In this document: positions 47,301 through 58,309 of the stretch, one piece after another | How the letters are laid out: every line of letters starts with the position of its first letter | Numbering within the stretch: position 1 is the stretch's first letter | Source of the DNA: Sympetrum striolatum | Taxonomy: Eukaryota > Arthropoda > Insecta > Odonata > Libellulidae | DNA length: 64,000 nt | NCBI GenBank assembly: GCA_947579665.1 | Contig: OX388350.1 | Location: 39,713,393 to 39,777,392 of the forward strand | Reading direction: 5' to 3' | Made by a program: the position numbers and the translations under genes | Notes under the pieces: model-generated | Databases searched by the model: none | Told to the model about the DNA's origin: nothing | What the model saw: only the letters and a program-made list of their open reading frames with translations

Positions 47301-50270
47301 GTTTTCTAGCTTCGGCAATGATCCCATTTCTACTAGGAATTTTTTTATCCATCTGCTCGTGACGGATCGGCGTCCGCCTAGCGGAAAATCCTCGAACTAT
47401 GCCTATGCGGAAAACCCGATCGATTCGAATGGCCTGAATGGTAGATAGCGTAGGATGACTTGCGTATATCGATAAGGACCTAGATAAGTGGGCGATAGCG
47501 TGCCGCGGGGAAATAACCTGTCAATAAAACCAAAGGGCGCGTCATCCATCGGAGAAATGCGACATTCTGTTCCGATTAACTAATTTTTCGTTCTGCGAAA
47601 GTAGAACAATGCAACGGTTACGCGAAAATGTATTGGTAATTGTGTTTTTCCGATTGAAATATGCCTGTATACTTCAAAACAATAAGTTTTGAGTGCTTTT
47701 TTCAGGCAACGAAGCGTGTCCACTGATAATTCTTTCGTTCCATAAAAATATTGCGGGAGTAATATGTTTCCGTTTTCTTATGAAAAGTCCCATATGTTTC
47801 AAAACAACTAGATGACTACGTATGCAGTTTGTAGTTACCGATGTGTGTCGACTGAAAATTTCTTTACGGCATCACGAGTTAAAAAATGAGTGTGAATTAC
47901 ATAGGAATGCAATATGAATTGCATAAGGATAAGAGTCGGAAGTATGGTTTGGAAGGAAGTCCTACATTTAGGAGAGACCCTGAATGTATACAACTCCCCA
48001 GCAAAACATTCAGGTTTGTTTTGAAACAAAATTTCTCTTAATCTTTGTTAAGGGGCTGGCTCCGACGAATCAAAATACGAACTCTACACATGTAGGGAAT
48101 CGACCTAAATATGGGGAATCCAAACAATCACAAACCTACTACTAGAGGGGGAGACATGTTAGTAAACTGCACCATTATCGATTTCCTGTGTTTCGACAAA
48201 TCCAACACATTGCGTTGGGATACCATAACGCCCAACCGGTCTGAATTCCACCGACTTAACCCAGACTCTGGGGAGACGAAACCTAACCGGGCAAGTTCTG
48301 CACCGGGGAGGAAAACGTGCGGAAAAATTCCTCTCGCCTGCAACTGCAACACCCGATCGTGACATGCTCCGGGAGCGGTATGCGGCACAAACGTTCCGTA
48401 ACGTTGCAAGAGATGAAGCAACTGGGAGCAAGAGGGAAAGGGCGAACCAGGTGAGAGGGTGAGGTCGCGGGCTACTTACTCGAGTGGAGATATTTAGAAA
48501 GTGAGCTGTGTTTACGTCCCGCACTTCGAAAAGGCTGGAGCAAAACATCGCTCGTTCGAGAAAGAAAACAAGTGCTGCGAGCCATCCATCTGGCTCTTCC
48601 TGGGGGGATTCCCGTTAAAGAAATAACTCCGCGGAAATCTTAACGGGACCCGGAGGAACCTACTGGTGGAACGGTGGCATGCATGACCGCCCCGCCGCCG
48701 TGGGAACGTGCTGGCGCGGATGAGCCGGGACCAACTCCTGGGGATGCGAAAGTCTAAATATAGGGGTGTCTTGTTATAGCGCCTGGTGAATCCTCAAGAG
48801 GAGGGGCAGGGGGTCGCTAATCCGGTCCCGTAGTAGCGTCGCGACGGCTGTGGGATGGGGCGCCGCCGCGTGGGTGGAATTTTTAGTGGGGCGGCGACCG
48901 CGACCAGCCCGGCCCGAACGTATTGAGCGAAATATGGATCGAAGGGTTTTAATTGATGACTCGGAATTAACGTGAAGTTTGGGTGGGTGGTCGCTTTTCG
49001 TTTCAACACGAATTTCTTTCCGATATCGATCGGAGAGTTGGATCGATGGAGACCGCGCATCGAACGGCGATTGGAATTTCAAAACTACTTCCGAAGCGAA
49101 TGAGAGCAGCCCTGCGATACATTTTCCAGGGCGAGAAGTCAATATGGTGACACAATCACTATTGTCGCAGGCGAGAACAATTACCATTTATGTAACGATC
49201 CGGTGACTGTACTACTTAATGCATTGATTAGGCCCAGCGATTTGATGTCACGATTCGAAACCGGGTTGAAGGGATACGGTCAACCAAGACGCGGATAGAA
49301 ACACCTAACAACAAAAAACAATAACAATTAGAAGGAAAATATATGAATGTTTTGATTCTGCTTACAAATCCGACATAATACATAGTACTAAATTGAAACT
49401 TTGATCGATTTCTACAGCTTACAGCCACTTGTATCGATTCCCAACCCGCAGACTTTCATAACAACACTGCCAGTAGACAGCAATCACCGAACTCAATACG
49501 GTAAATTCGATTGACTGAACATCAAACGGCATCCTTCCGCGGATTCTCCCCCTTTACGGGCCTTGTAATCCAATTCATCACGCGAAACCATCGCAGCGAA
49601 ACGTTTTATTTCCGCCAAACATCAAAACTACGACGTAAAAACATTCCCAACGAAATAGGTACTCTGACAGGACACGCAAGAGCTTTCTCTCCACAACCTC
49701 ACCTGGAACTTACGCAACCAAACTTTCACTCCCGATCAACAATGCATTTTTCCCAGCACTACCCACCAAACCACCGAGAAACCGAAGAAAACAACGCCAT
49801 CGAAGGACCGAGTTAGGAAGAAAAAACCGTTCGTTCTCCTGACCAACTTCGGCACGAAAAAAACCCACGGCGACTCGGGTTTCGAGCACACCTAGGTGCG
49901 CGCAATCCGCATCGACCTACATACTTCCCGCTGCAACGAATCCGCACTTGCGACCAATTCCCCGCACCGCGACGGACCCAAACAAAAGGTGTACTCACCG
50001 ATTTTAACAATCCTGACGACAGAAGTGAGCCTTGGGGCACCTCCTCGAAAATATCGGCGGGCCAACAACTTCGAGACGATGTGCCGCGGATTCTTGGAGA
50101 TTCCTCGTCCGGTAAACAGGAGGAAATACGACGTCAACTCGCGAGAATGGGTGGTTTTTGGGATAACCGCTGGACCTCTAGGGCACGGGAAAACCTCTGA
50201 ACCAGTCGCGCTCAACGCGTCTACCCTCTTCGGACGAAAACTCTCAACTGAATCCGACGGGCGGTATTCT
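44340..50270. other. Non-coding stretch with the densest CpG-rich patches of the window
   Basis: Patches at about 45480-45760, 46490-47550, 48200-49150 and 49500-50270 are CpG-rich. Near 48752 CTAAATATAGG resembles a TATA box inside such a patch, so a promoter is possible. Frames reach 180 (plus) and 220 (minus) codons at 49892-50554, but they are mutually antisense and unrecognised. Confidence 0.35.
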
Positions 50271-50278
50271 ATGGATTT

Positions 50279-50396
50279 CAAAAGGAAGTGGGAGGAGGAG
50301 AGAGGTTGGGGAGGGAGAGAGGTTGGGGGAGAGGTTGCAGGAGGGAGAGGAACGTGTAGGGGTGGAGAGAGATTGCGGCGGGAGAGAATGCCAGGC
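50279..50396 (+). repeat. Purine-rich, G-run tract
   Basis: The plus strand is almost all G and A, with imperfect repeats of GAGAGAGGTTGGGGGAG and at least four runs of three or more Gs within 50 bases. It could form a G-quadruplex or triplex. Confidence 0.6.
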
Positions 50397-50879
50397 TCTC
50401 CCTCCACTCTGGGCCGACTCCCTCCACCTCGGGAGTGACGTAGGGTGGAGAGGATGGTGACGCAGGTCCGAGATAAGTGGGATGGAAGGATGACGGAAGG
50501 GCTTTTGCATCCGCGGGGTGCAGCGGCGCGCAATAGATGAAGGACGGGACCCATTCATTAGGAATCCCCTTCAGCTTCCACCCACGCTTTCGGGATTGGA
50601 ATGGGGCACTAGAATCGTGGCGAAAATAGCTCGCGGGAGGAGGAATGCGGGAATTAAAACGCAAAACATATACAGATGTACGGCGGAAGGGAATAGGGAG
50701 GGGGTATCCCCTACGCATTGATGAAAAAGAAAGTAGAAAAGGCGAATTTTTTATGACTCCAATGCATATACTCAAAGTTTTTAACCGTCATCCCGGGCAG
50801 CAATTTTTCGTCTCTTTCAGAAGTAAGTTGAAATTTTAATATCCAATAACTTGGCCTTGACTTCGTGGCAGACTTCAAT

Positions 50880-51066
50880 CATGAAGATAAATAGAAACAC
50901 ATTTTTACGCTATGCCACACAAAGTTTTTTATTATTAAACGACCATGGTTTCAACCCGATGGGTGATTGGCCTGATGATGGCCCAACGGGTTGAAACCAT
51001 GGTCGTATTATAATAAAAAACTTTGTGTGGCATAGCGTAGAGGTGTGTTTCTATTAATCTTCATAA
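50880..51066. mobile_element. Foldback element with 80-bp arms
   Basis: ATGAAGATAAATAGAAACAC to GGTTTCAACCCG (50881-50958) is mirrored at 50987-51065 with few changes, including the perfect 33-base block CGCTATGCCACACAAAGTTT TTTATTA. The centre holds a hammerhead-like core. No coding is present. Confidence 0.85.
50969..51006 (+). ncRNA. Hammerhead-ribozyme-like core in the foldback element
   Basis: CTGATGA (50972-50978) is followed by a possible stem II (GGCCC, AAC loop, GGGTT), GAAAC at 50993, a minimal stem III (ACC, AT loop, GGT) and the cleavage-type triplet GTC ending at 51004. The very short stem III is the style reported for hammerheads of Penelope-like retroelements. Stem I is weak, only about two pairs, so activity is uncertain. 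One extra U sits before stem II. Confidence 0.4.
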
Positions 51067-51069
51067 CAT

Positions 51070-53050
51070 TTTAAAGTCAATCATAATGTTTTCCTAAGTT
51101 AAAACTTTAATCTATTAACGTAGAACCGAACACGATTTCGGCAGATGTCTTTCCACTATCCGTAACCTAAACGCGATGTAAACGCAAAGCATGCAGATGT
51201 GCAGTGTATAAGAGTAGAGAAGGGGAATCGCTACGCATCGATGAAAAAGAATTTATAAAAGTCGAGCTTTACGAAAAAAAGCATGCATCTCGGTAGAGAA
51301 TTAAAAACGAAAAAAATACCTACGGATAACGAATACTACACCGCAGGGAAACGAGGTCGATGGGCGCATTTAGACCTCATCCATATGGAAGGTCAGGAGG
51401 CGATGGAAAGTTTTGCAGTGGTTCATGAATTCTAAGTGCAAATGACTAATGGAAACATCGAATGGAAGTATAATAAGCATAAATAAAGCAATAACTTGAT
51501 GCAATACTTGATATAAATCCCCGACTCGTGGATAAAAGTCCAATGATGGATCCCATCCAAAGTAAGTAGAGTATCAGAAAACCATATGGGAGTAATTGGC
51601 CTTTGAAATGTGAACGTGAGATGTAAACAAACGAGTTTCTTCTAAACGTCGAGATTCGCTCTGCATTCTAATGAAAGCAAGCAGTGGAATTAGATCCAAT
51701 TTATGAAGGATTTTTCTTAAAGTTTCTAATCAGCCCCAAGGCCGAGTTATTCATCTCTATAGGTCAAAAAATAATCACAGTTTTAAGATAAAAAACATGT
51801 CTTCTGCTTTATTATTACACTAAACTTCTCCGCTGTTACATTGGTAAAAATTCGAACAAGTGTAGTGAAAAAATATGGTGGACTGCTTAACAAACAAACT
51901 GACCGGTTACAAACGCGTAGGTACCTAATATACAAATATTGATGTAACTCAAAAGAATATAATACAAATATGTACTATTATGGTAAATTACACATCGTTC
52001 CAATCATGTCAAAGAAAAAAATCCAAAACTTAAATTCGAAAGAGATTCAACAAATTGCAGTGTTATAAGTAATGCGTAAAAGAAATCCCTTTGTGATACA
52101 AGCTGCTGGTTTACAAATATAGAACTGATAACTACTATGATTCACCGAATACAAATAAAACGTATAAGGACAATTATCACAATATCTCGAATGAAACATA
52201 GGCATTTGAGCGAGGTATTTATATGAATTCGTAACATAAGATTTTGCAAAGGAAATCGCCTTGAAATATTTTAATAAGTTTATCGTGAGTTGGTTATAAG
52301 TAATCTCACCGTTACTTTAGGAGAAACTTATTTATAAGCGTAGTTTTCAAGCCATTTTGAAATTACTATCCGATTCCTAAACGTAGCAATATTCCTAATT
52401 ATAAGAAATGAATTCTAATAAGGTTTACATTGTGATTGTCGATTTTGACTTTCGAGATTTCGACTCTTATGAAAGCTTTTAGAAGATCCTGGGATTTTAC
52501 CTGGAAGATTTCTTTATTGGAAACCTAAACAGTTGAAATAAGTCATGATGAAAGATGCTAGATTTTCCTATGAATAAAAACTATTATATTTCTCCTAGTT
52601 CTAATTTCCCCGTTTAGAATCAACGGCCACTTCAGCTGGTTGGTAATGACGATGAGTATATTGAAGATAAGTTTTTTCTATAAGGTTGGTCTGTAAGAAG
52701 ATCAGTATCTTGATCGTATCTTGACTTCTGTGATCACGATACTTTTTCATCGTTACTAAATATAATTCGATCATCTTGCCATGATAAAACCAACTTAAAT
52801 TAGGCGCTGACGGAAACGGAAAATCCGCGGAAATATTCAACCGCCGAGATAATCTCAAACACATCATCTTCGCACCGAATCACGACTATTCCAGTCTGTA
52901 CCGCACCAACAATTACATAAGCTTGAATCATTAAACCAAAACGCATTTCCGAGAGAGGAGGCGAGCTATCTGGAATCATCATACACCAATTACGCAACCT
53001 TCCTCTCATCTTCTACTCCAGGAAATTTCAGCCAATTGGGACCGAGATGG
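51070..53050. other. AT-rich stretch, no feature seen
   Basis: A minus-strand frame at 52601-52867 is unrecognised. Nothing else stands out. Confidence 0.4.
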
Positions 53051-53064
53051 TAGTACTCTTTCGT

Positions 53065-54040
53065 GGGATGGAAGATGCAAAGACGAGATTCGAAAAAGAA
53101 TAGCCTTGGCCATGTAAGCCTTTATGAAGCGAAGGGAATTGATGACCAAAGTCTTGATAAAGAAATCAGTAAAAAGTTGGAGAAAGGCCTGGTTTGGTGT
53201 GTTTTGGATTATGGGTGCGAAACGTGGACTTAGGAAAAGAGGATGTCAAACGATTTTTTGAGGAGGCCTTCGAAACTTGGGTATGGTGTAGAATGGAAAA
53301 AGTAAGTTGGATTGATAGGAGATCAAACAAGGAGGTGCTGGAGATGGTAGGGGAGGAGAGGGCTTTAATTGAAGTAAAGTAAAATAATTTTTTTCCATCT
53401 TGCAAGAGCACAGACAACATATATAAGGATGGAAATAGGCACCCCATAGGTATAACCCGTTTTGGGGTTACCATCAAACTCAAATAAACATAAGGCGGGC
53501 AACTGGTGCAGATACAATATTTAACTTACAAGAAACATAAAAAAAGAGAAGTGGATTAATAGAAAAGGATAAAAAAGAAAAGTGTGTTCTTTATACTTTT
53601 TCTAAAGAGAGTAAGAACTGCAAATTTTACAAAATTACAAGATAGATATATATATATAACAATAATAAGGAATAATTTTCCTATTTCTATCAAGTAGTTC
53701 TATAACTACGAAAATTATATTGAAAAAATATCAAATACAGTTTAAGGACAAAACTTGTACAAATTCCACAAAGTTGAGAAAATACACACCGTAATTATCG
53801 CTGGATAAGTTCAATTTAATAAATATCAATATTTTCGTCAGCCATTAAAGTGATTAAACATGGACAGAGGAAATGGATGGGTCAAATATTGAGATGGGAG
53901 GGGCAGCTAAAGTTTGTAATTGAGGAAAGAATTCAGGAAAAAAAGAGGGGAAGACAAAGACAAAATATGTTGGATGACATAAGGGGTGGTGTTAACTATA
54001 AGGAAATGAAGGAGATGGCGCTTGATAGGGATATTTGACT
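53065..54040 (+). pseudogene. RTE-type LINE 3' part: reverse transcriptase end, interrupted
   Basis: Plus-strand pieces read SWDGRCKDEIRKRIALA and AFMKRRELMTK, then a shifted frame with DYGCETWT, LGKEDVKRFFEEAFETWVWC, RMEKVSWIDRRSNKEVLEMV and GEERALIE. After a 465-base insertion come KHGQRKWMGQILRWEGQLKF and ERIQEKKRGRQRQNMLDDI. This is the C-terminal part of RTE-like LINE proteins, after the reverse transcriptase catalytic core. Several frameshifts show it is dead. The LINE 3' tail was not identified. Confidence 0.85.
53381..53845. mobile_element. 465-bp insertion in the LINE relic, flanked by TAAAGT
   Basis: The LINE reading resumes after this stretch, and TAAAGT flanks it on both sides (53375-53380 and 53846-53851), so it is an insertion with a six-base target duplication. 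It is AT-rich, has no inverted ends and no coding. Its family is unknown. Confidence 0.6.
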
Positions 54041-54059
54041 GCATACGAACCTACCGAAT

Positions 54060-54700
54060 GGTAGAACACTCTCGTATGTATGCATGAGACCGAGACGGGA
54101 CTCACCATCGGCGACCTTTTTCCTGGAGGACATCTCACCGTGTTTTCCAGCTACTGAACCCTCAAAACAATTCCGCCCGCCACTTCGGGAGTTTTTCCCA
54201 AAATATCGGAAAAGAGTATGCGTCACGGCGGCCGCAAACCCCGGCGACCCAAAACACGGGGCCATCGATCGGAAAAAATCCCTGGTGACGAAATCATGGG
54301 AGGGCAAAAGATTTTGTTTTGAATCCAAAACGTCGGTTCTTTGCGGCGTAAACAGAGTTATTTCGCAAAGCTCGACGTAATAATTGGACTGGGTCCTCTC
54401 TTTTGAAGGAGATCCCGAGCTTTCCGTTCTGGAAACGAACGGAAACGATATTATTACTCCTCTTTGTGCGGAAAAAATAAAAAGATACAGGGATATAGGG
54501 AGCGCGACGAACCGAGGTGAATCCTGTTTAATTTTAAACGCGCCGCAATTCGGATTCGAGGTCGGCCTTTGTTACGTCACCGTGTATCGGGGGAAGTTAT
54601 TTACAAACAAAACTCGGATAATCGGAATTTCGATATTCGGAAATGTTCGAAGGACGAATAACATGAAGAAAGAGATAAACAGTTTCCGAGGAGTTTGTAA
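54060..54700. other. CpG-rich patch, no gene identified
   Basis: Frames of 98 (plus, 54084-54380), 109 (plus, 54384-54713) and 110 (minus, 53996-54328) codons overlap in part. None has a known domain. Confidence 0.3.
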
Positions 54701-54734
54701 TAATCTGGATTGAATCGTAGTGATTTTGCTCCCA

Positions 54735-55760
54735 ATACTTTGAATTCTACAAGAATCTGAATTTATGGAATTTATAAATGTCATCATATAAATGAATTGA
54801 GGTTAATGGTAGCTAAGTGGGGTTTTCACCATTACTTTTTTCAGGTAGAAATTTCGAGGGTCGCCGTGCTAATCCGGACCCTTACCTCGGCTTCGTAGCT
54901 CGGGAGCGCCCGACCTTCTCATCAGGGGGGACCATAAAAAAACTGACCGCGTGGAATAGGATTTAAAAAGTTATAAACGATTCAAATGAGCAACAATTTA
55001 TTATCTTTGTCATCTCACTCGTCCTAAGAGATATACAAGCGTCTTTTGATCGACGTTCTACGGTGAAAATTAAGATTTTTCGTGATTTTGCAAGAAATTA
55101 CCCGTTTACACACGGCAACGTGTGTAAACCCGACGCTTCCGAGCTACGAAGCGGAGGTAAGGGTCCGGATTAGCACGGCGACCCTCGAAATTTCTACCTG
55201 AAAAAATGTAACGATGAAAACCCCGCTTAACTACCATCAGCCTAAATTGCTTCTTTAAGCTTTCTCTGTCAATGATTTTTTAATTTTAATTTATTTTTCT
55301 TGCTTTAATGAATGCTCTAATTTAAAATTTCACTTGTCAGATTGATTTTTAATTAATTTTTTTCCTCATCATATACATCAGTAAATATTAAAAAATTAAA
55401 ATCGAGGGACATAGGTTCCCCTAGGAACTAGATTCATTGAGGTTTGTTTCCTATACTTCGAATTCTGCAACAATCTGAATTTCGAGAACTTTAATATCAC
55501 CATATAAACCTGCTTAAGCTCAATTAGCTTTTTGATTTTAATTTTAATATATTTCCCTAACTTTAAATTATGTTCTAATTTCAAACTTTGCTCGTTTGAT
55601 TGAACTACAGTGGTTTACTTCCTTCACCTCGAATTCTGCAATACGAACTTCTAGAACCATCTTCTATCACTATATAAATTTGGCCGAGTTCATTGTTTCT
55701 TTATACTCTAATTACAATCCAACTTTAATTCCAGCTCCAATTTACAGCTTTGTTCGTCTT
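54735..55760 (+). repeat. Three diverged tandem units of about 165 bp, the first split by a foldback element
   Basis: Each unit starts near CTTYGAATTCTRCAA (about 54742, 55455, 55633), then AATCTGAATTT.GA or a variant, ATCA.CATATAAA, and later TTTAATTTTAAT and CTCTAATTT. Unit 1 is interrupted by the element at 54793-55250. Confidence 0.6.
54793..55250. mobile_element. Foldback MITE with arms of about 115 bp
   Basis: GGTAGCTAAGTGGGGTTTTC to CTTCGTAGCTCGG is mirrored by CCGAGCTACGAAG to CCCCGCTTAACTACC at 55138-55235. The inner 40 bases (GAAATTTCGAGGGTCGCCGT and on) are identical. The loop is about 220 bases. No target duplication is certain. Confidence 0.85.
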
Positions 55761-55769
55761 ATGTAAATA

Positions 55770-56700
55770 TCACAACATAAAATATTTGTCTTAATGCTCT
55801 AGTTTTAATTTTGTTCTCTAATGGAGAAACAAATCTCCTATCTTCTAATCACACAAAATTAAAACATAAGAGGAAAAGTTAGGTAAAATGAAACACGTTC
55901 TACTTGGCTCTTTCAAATAATGCGGAAAATATTACCTTGTACAAAGAAATCGAACTTTCGTTTGAACAGCGTAGAATTCATGGTTGTTTCATGAAGTATA
56001 CGTCGTTGAAGACCAAAAAAAAAAAGATTAAATAACAATAATATTAAAACGTTCTAATTTGGGCGAGATTGGGACTAAACGTCTCCTCATCCATCTAACG
56101 CAACGACATATACTGAACAAAAATTAAACTAATAGTATGACAAAAGCAAACAAGTAACGTTAACTATTTATCCATCCAACGTAGATTCTACGATGAATTA
56201 CTACTACCTTCGTTTGATGAACATAGCAGTATTATCGGCTTAATGTTTTTCTTAAAAAAGATACGAATATAGATTTTCTCTCTCCAAGATCCCATTTTAG
56301 AGCACAGGCATAATCTCCGTGGCTCAGTTTCGAAAAATCCCTTCCTTCGTGAATGGAGGAAATTCCCGGACAATGGAGAGGGTGGGGTTTCTTTCATGAC
56401 AAGGGTGCGGAATGGCTCAATGGGTGACAAAGGGTTTTAGCTCACTTTCACTTTCCTTAATACGTCGATATCGACCTTGAAAAGCATCGTCCATGTGGCA
56501 GCGTACCCTGAATCGCTTACCGGGGCGTTGCCAGTTCTCACTCGATGTTGTTACCCAAAAGAAAAATCGATTCAAAACACTATACGGTTTCACTGTCTGG
56601 TTCACTTTTGTCGGAAGGCCCTATCTTTCCAAGAACAGTAACACTGTTCATTTACATTTATACACAGTGAAGGGTATGGAATACCCTACTACACAAATAT
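55770..56700. other. AT-rich stretch with one GC-richer patch
   Basis: The patch at 56280-56560 has short frames on both strands (56188-56430 minus, 56493-56774 plus), unrecognised. Confidence 0.35.
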
Positions 56701-56702
56701 CT

Positions 56703-56920
56703 ATGATACTAATACGTTCAAAAAGTTCTCAAACTTATTTCTTCCCGCGAAAACGCCAAGAAGGAGGAATGTAAAATTCTGGAGGTAGTTAGGTTGGTAG
56801 GTAGCGGTACCTACAATATGTGGCACTATGTACCACCAGAAATTTAGATTTCTCCTGCTCGGCGTTTTCGCGGGAAAAATAAGTTTGGTATTCTTTTGAA
56901 TATAGCAGTATTAGCGCACC
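56703..56920. mobile_element. Foldback MITE with arms of about 75 bp
   Basis: AAACTTATTTCTTCCCGCGA AAACGCC (56731-56757) is mirrored by GGCGTTTTCGCGGGAAAAAT AAGTTT (56861-56886). Weaker symmetry extends to GATACTAATACG and its mirror TAGCAGTATTAGC. The loop carries GGTAGGTAGCGGTACCTAC. Confidence 0.8.
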
Positions 56921-56929
56921 TTATACTAT

Positions 56930-57720
56930 CCGGAAAAGAGACAAATATTGACCAGTTCTCGCTATAACGTTGATAAGGAGGTCCTAAGACTTCCTAATCA
57001 TACCCTACCACTAAGTCTGTCATTCGTTTAATAGATTACTACTTGGTGGCCTTTAGTGTCCACTTAAGTAAACAAACTATAAATATGTCGTATTACTTTT
57101 AGCTAATCAAGATTTGGCGGTGTCAAGTATATAGTAGTAATCTTCAATTTTTTTACAGCCCTTCAATATTCTAATAGCTCTTACATGCGCAATTTAAGAA
57201 CAGTTTTTTAAAAATTCATCTCAAGTTGGAGCATCGAAAACACAGCTACCTTTCCAAGAATTGAACCAAAAAACCCATTGATAGCCTTTCCTCCTTCAGC
57301 TTCGGTTAAGGAAAACAAAATATTCTACCGATAGCCGGTATTTCCAGAGAATAGCAGATATTCCTGAGGCTTGACCTCTAACCAAAACATCCTCCTCTGC
57401 CCACCCAATCTCACAACACTGTAAGCGTTTCCAAGCAGAAATGAATAAATAAACTCTTTACTAGAGCGACGTTAGATCCAATTCGGCCTTATTCTACCAT
57501 TCTTTAATTGCTAATATATAAGTTAAAATTTGCGTTTAGGATTAGAAGAAAGAAATCAAAAATGGCACAAAATGATTGGTGGTTTGTGGAGAAAAATTTT
57601 CTCAAAAAGGGGAGAGAAAAAAAAGCAAAAACCCGCAGCAAAATGTAAGGAGTATCAAACTGATGAAATATTATTGATTTAATAATCAATTGATTTATTA
57701 ATTTTATTACGGAAACAGGT
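56930..57720. other. AT-rich stretch, no feature seen
   Basis: Only a short unrecognised frame (57504-57689 minus) is present. Confidence 0.4.
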
Positions 57721-57759
57721 TCCCCCTATTATATTCGTTATAATATATATATTAAAAAA

Positions 57760-57885
57760 ACACACACAACAGTAGACGAACACATACCATTCCCTAACAG
57801 GAAAAATTAGCCGGGATTCGAACCCGGGGCTTTGGTGTTGGAGCGTTATCATTCATTCATGCATGCTAACCACTCCGGTCATATT
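57760..57885 (-). repeat. tRNA-derived SINE, family C copy
   Basis: On the minus strand GACCGGAGTGGTTAGCATGC (A box) is followed by CCCCGGGTTCGAATCCCGG (B box with a perfect T-arm stem). A true acceptor stem cannot form (5' GACCGG against 3' CTAATT), and a tail ending in TGTGTGTGTTTTTTT follows. It is therefore a SINE head or tRNA relic, not a working tRNA gene. Confidence 0.7.
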
Positions 57886-58058
57886 AATAATAATTATATC
57901 AATAATATGAATACAATATTAAAATATGGTACAGTTAATGAAACAATCGAAGCGGAATAAATTATAAATTTAATAAATAAAAAATACAAACTTCAAATTT
58001 ACATTAATTTAATGTTAGCATTTGAATCGATGACGTTATAAGCTAGTTCACACGTATA

Positions 58059-58304
58059 GAACTCTGATATGATGCTCTGATCACATCAAATATGATTTAC
58101 ATAAATCACTAATTTACATAAATCACTAAGTACACTAATACACTTAAGTAATTACTTAGATCTTATAAGTATAATATCTAATGAACTCTGATATGATGCT
58201 CTGATCACATCAAATATGATTTACATAAATCACTAATTTACATAAATCACTAAGTACACTAATACACTTAAGTAATTACTTAGATCTTATAAGTATAATA
58301 TCTA
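58059..58304 (+). repeat. Perfect 124-bp tandem duplication
   Basis: GAACTCTGATATGATGCTCT to ATAATATCTA is present at 58059 and again at 58183 without a visible difference. Each unit also contains an internal 17-base direct repeat (TTTACATAAATCACTAA twice). Confidence 0.95.
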
Positions 58305-58309
58305 TACCT

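Noticed and set aside
49892..50554. Paired frames of 220 (minus) and 180 (plus) codons
   Set aside because: They are mutually antisense in GC-rich DNA with low-complexity ends and no domain.
57790..57885. Functional tRNA gene
   Set aside because: A and B boxes are good but the acceptor stem cannot form and a SINE-type tail follows.
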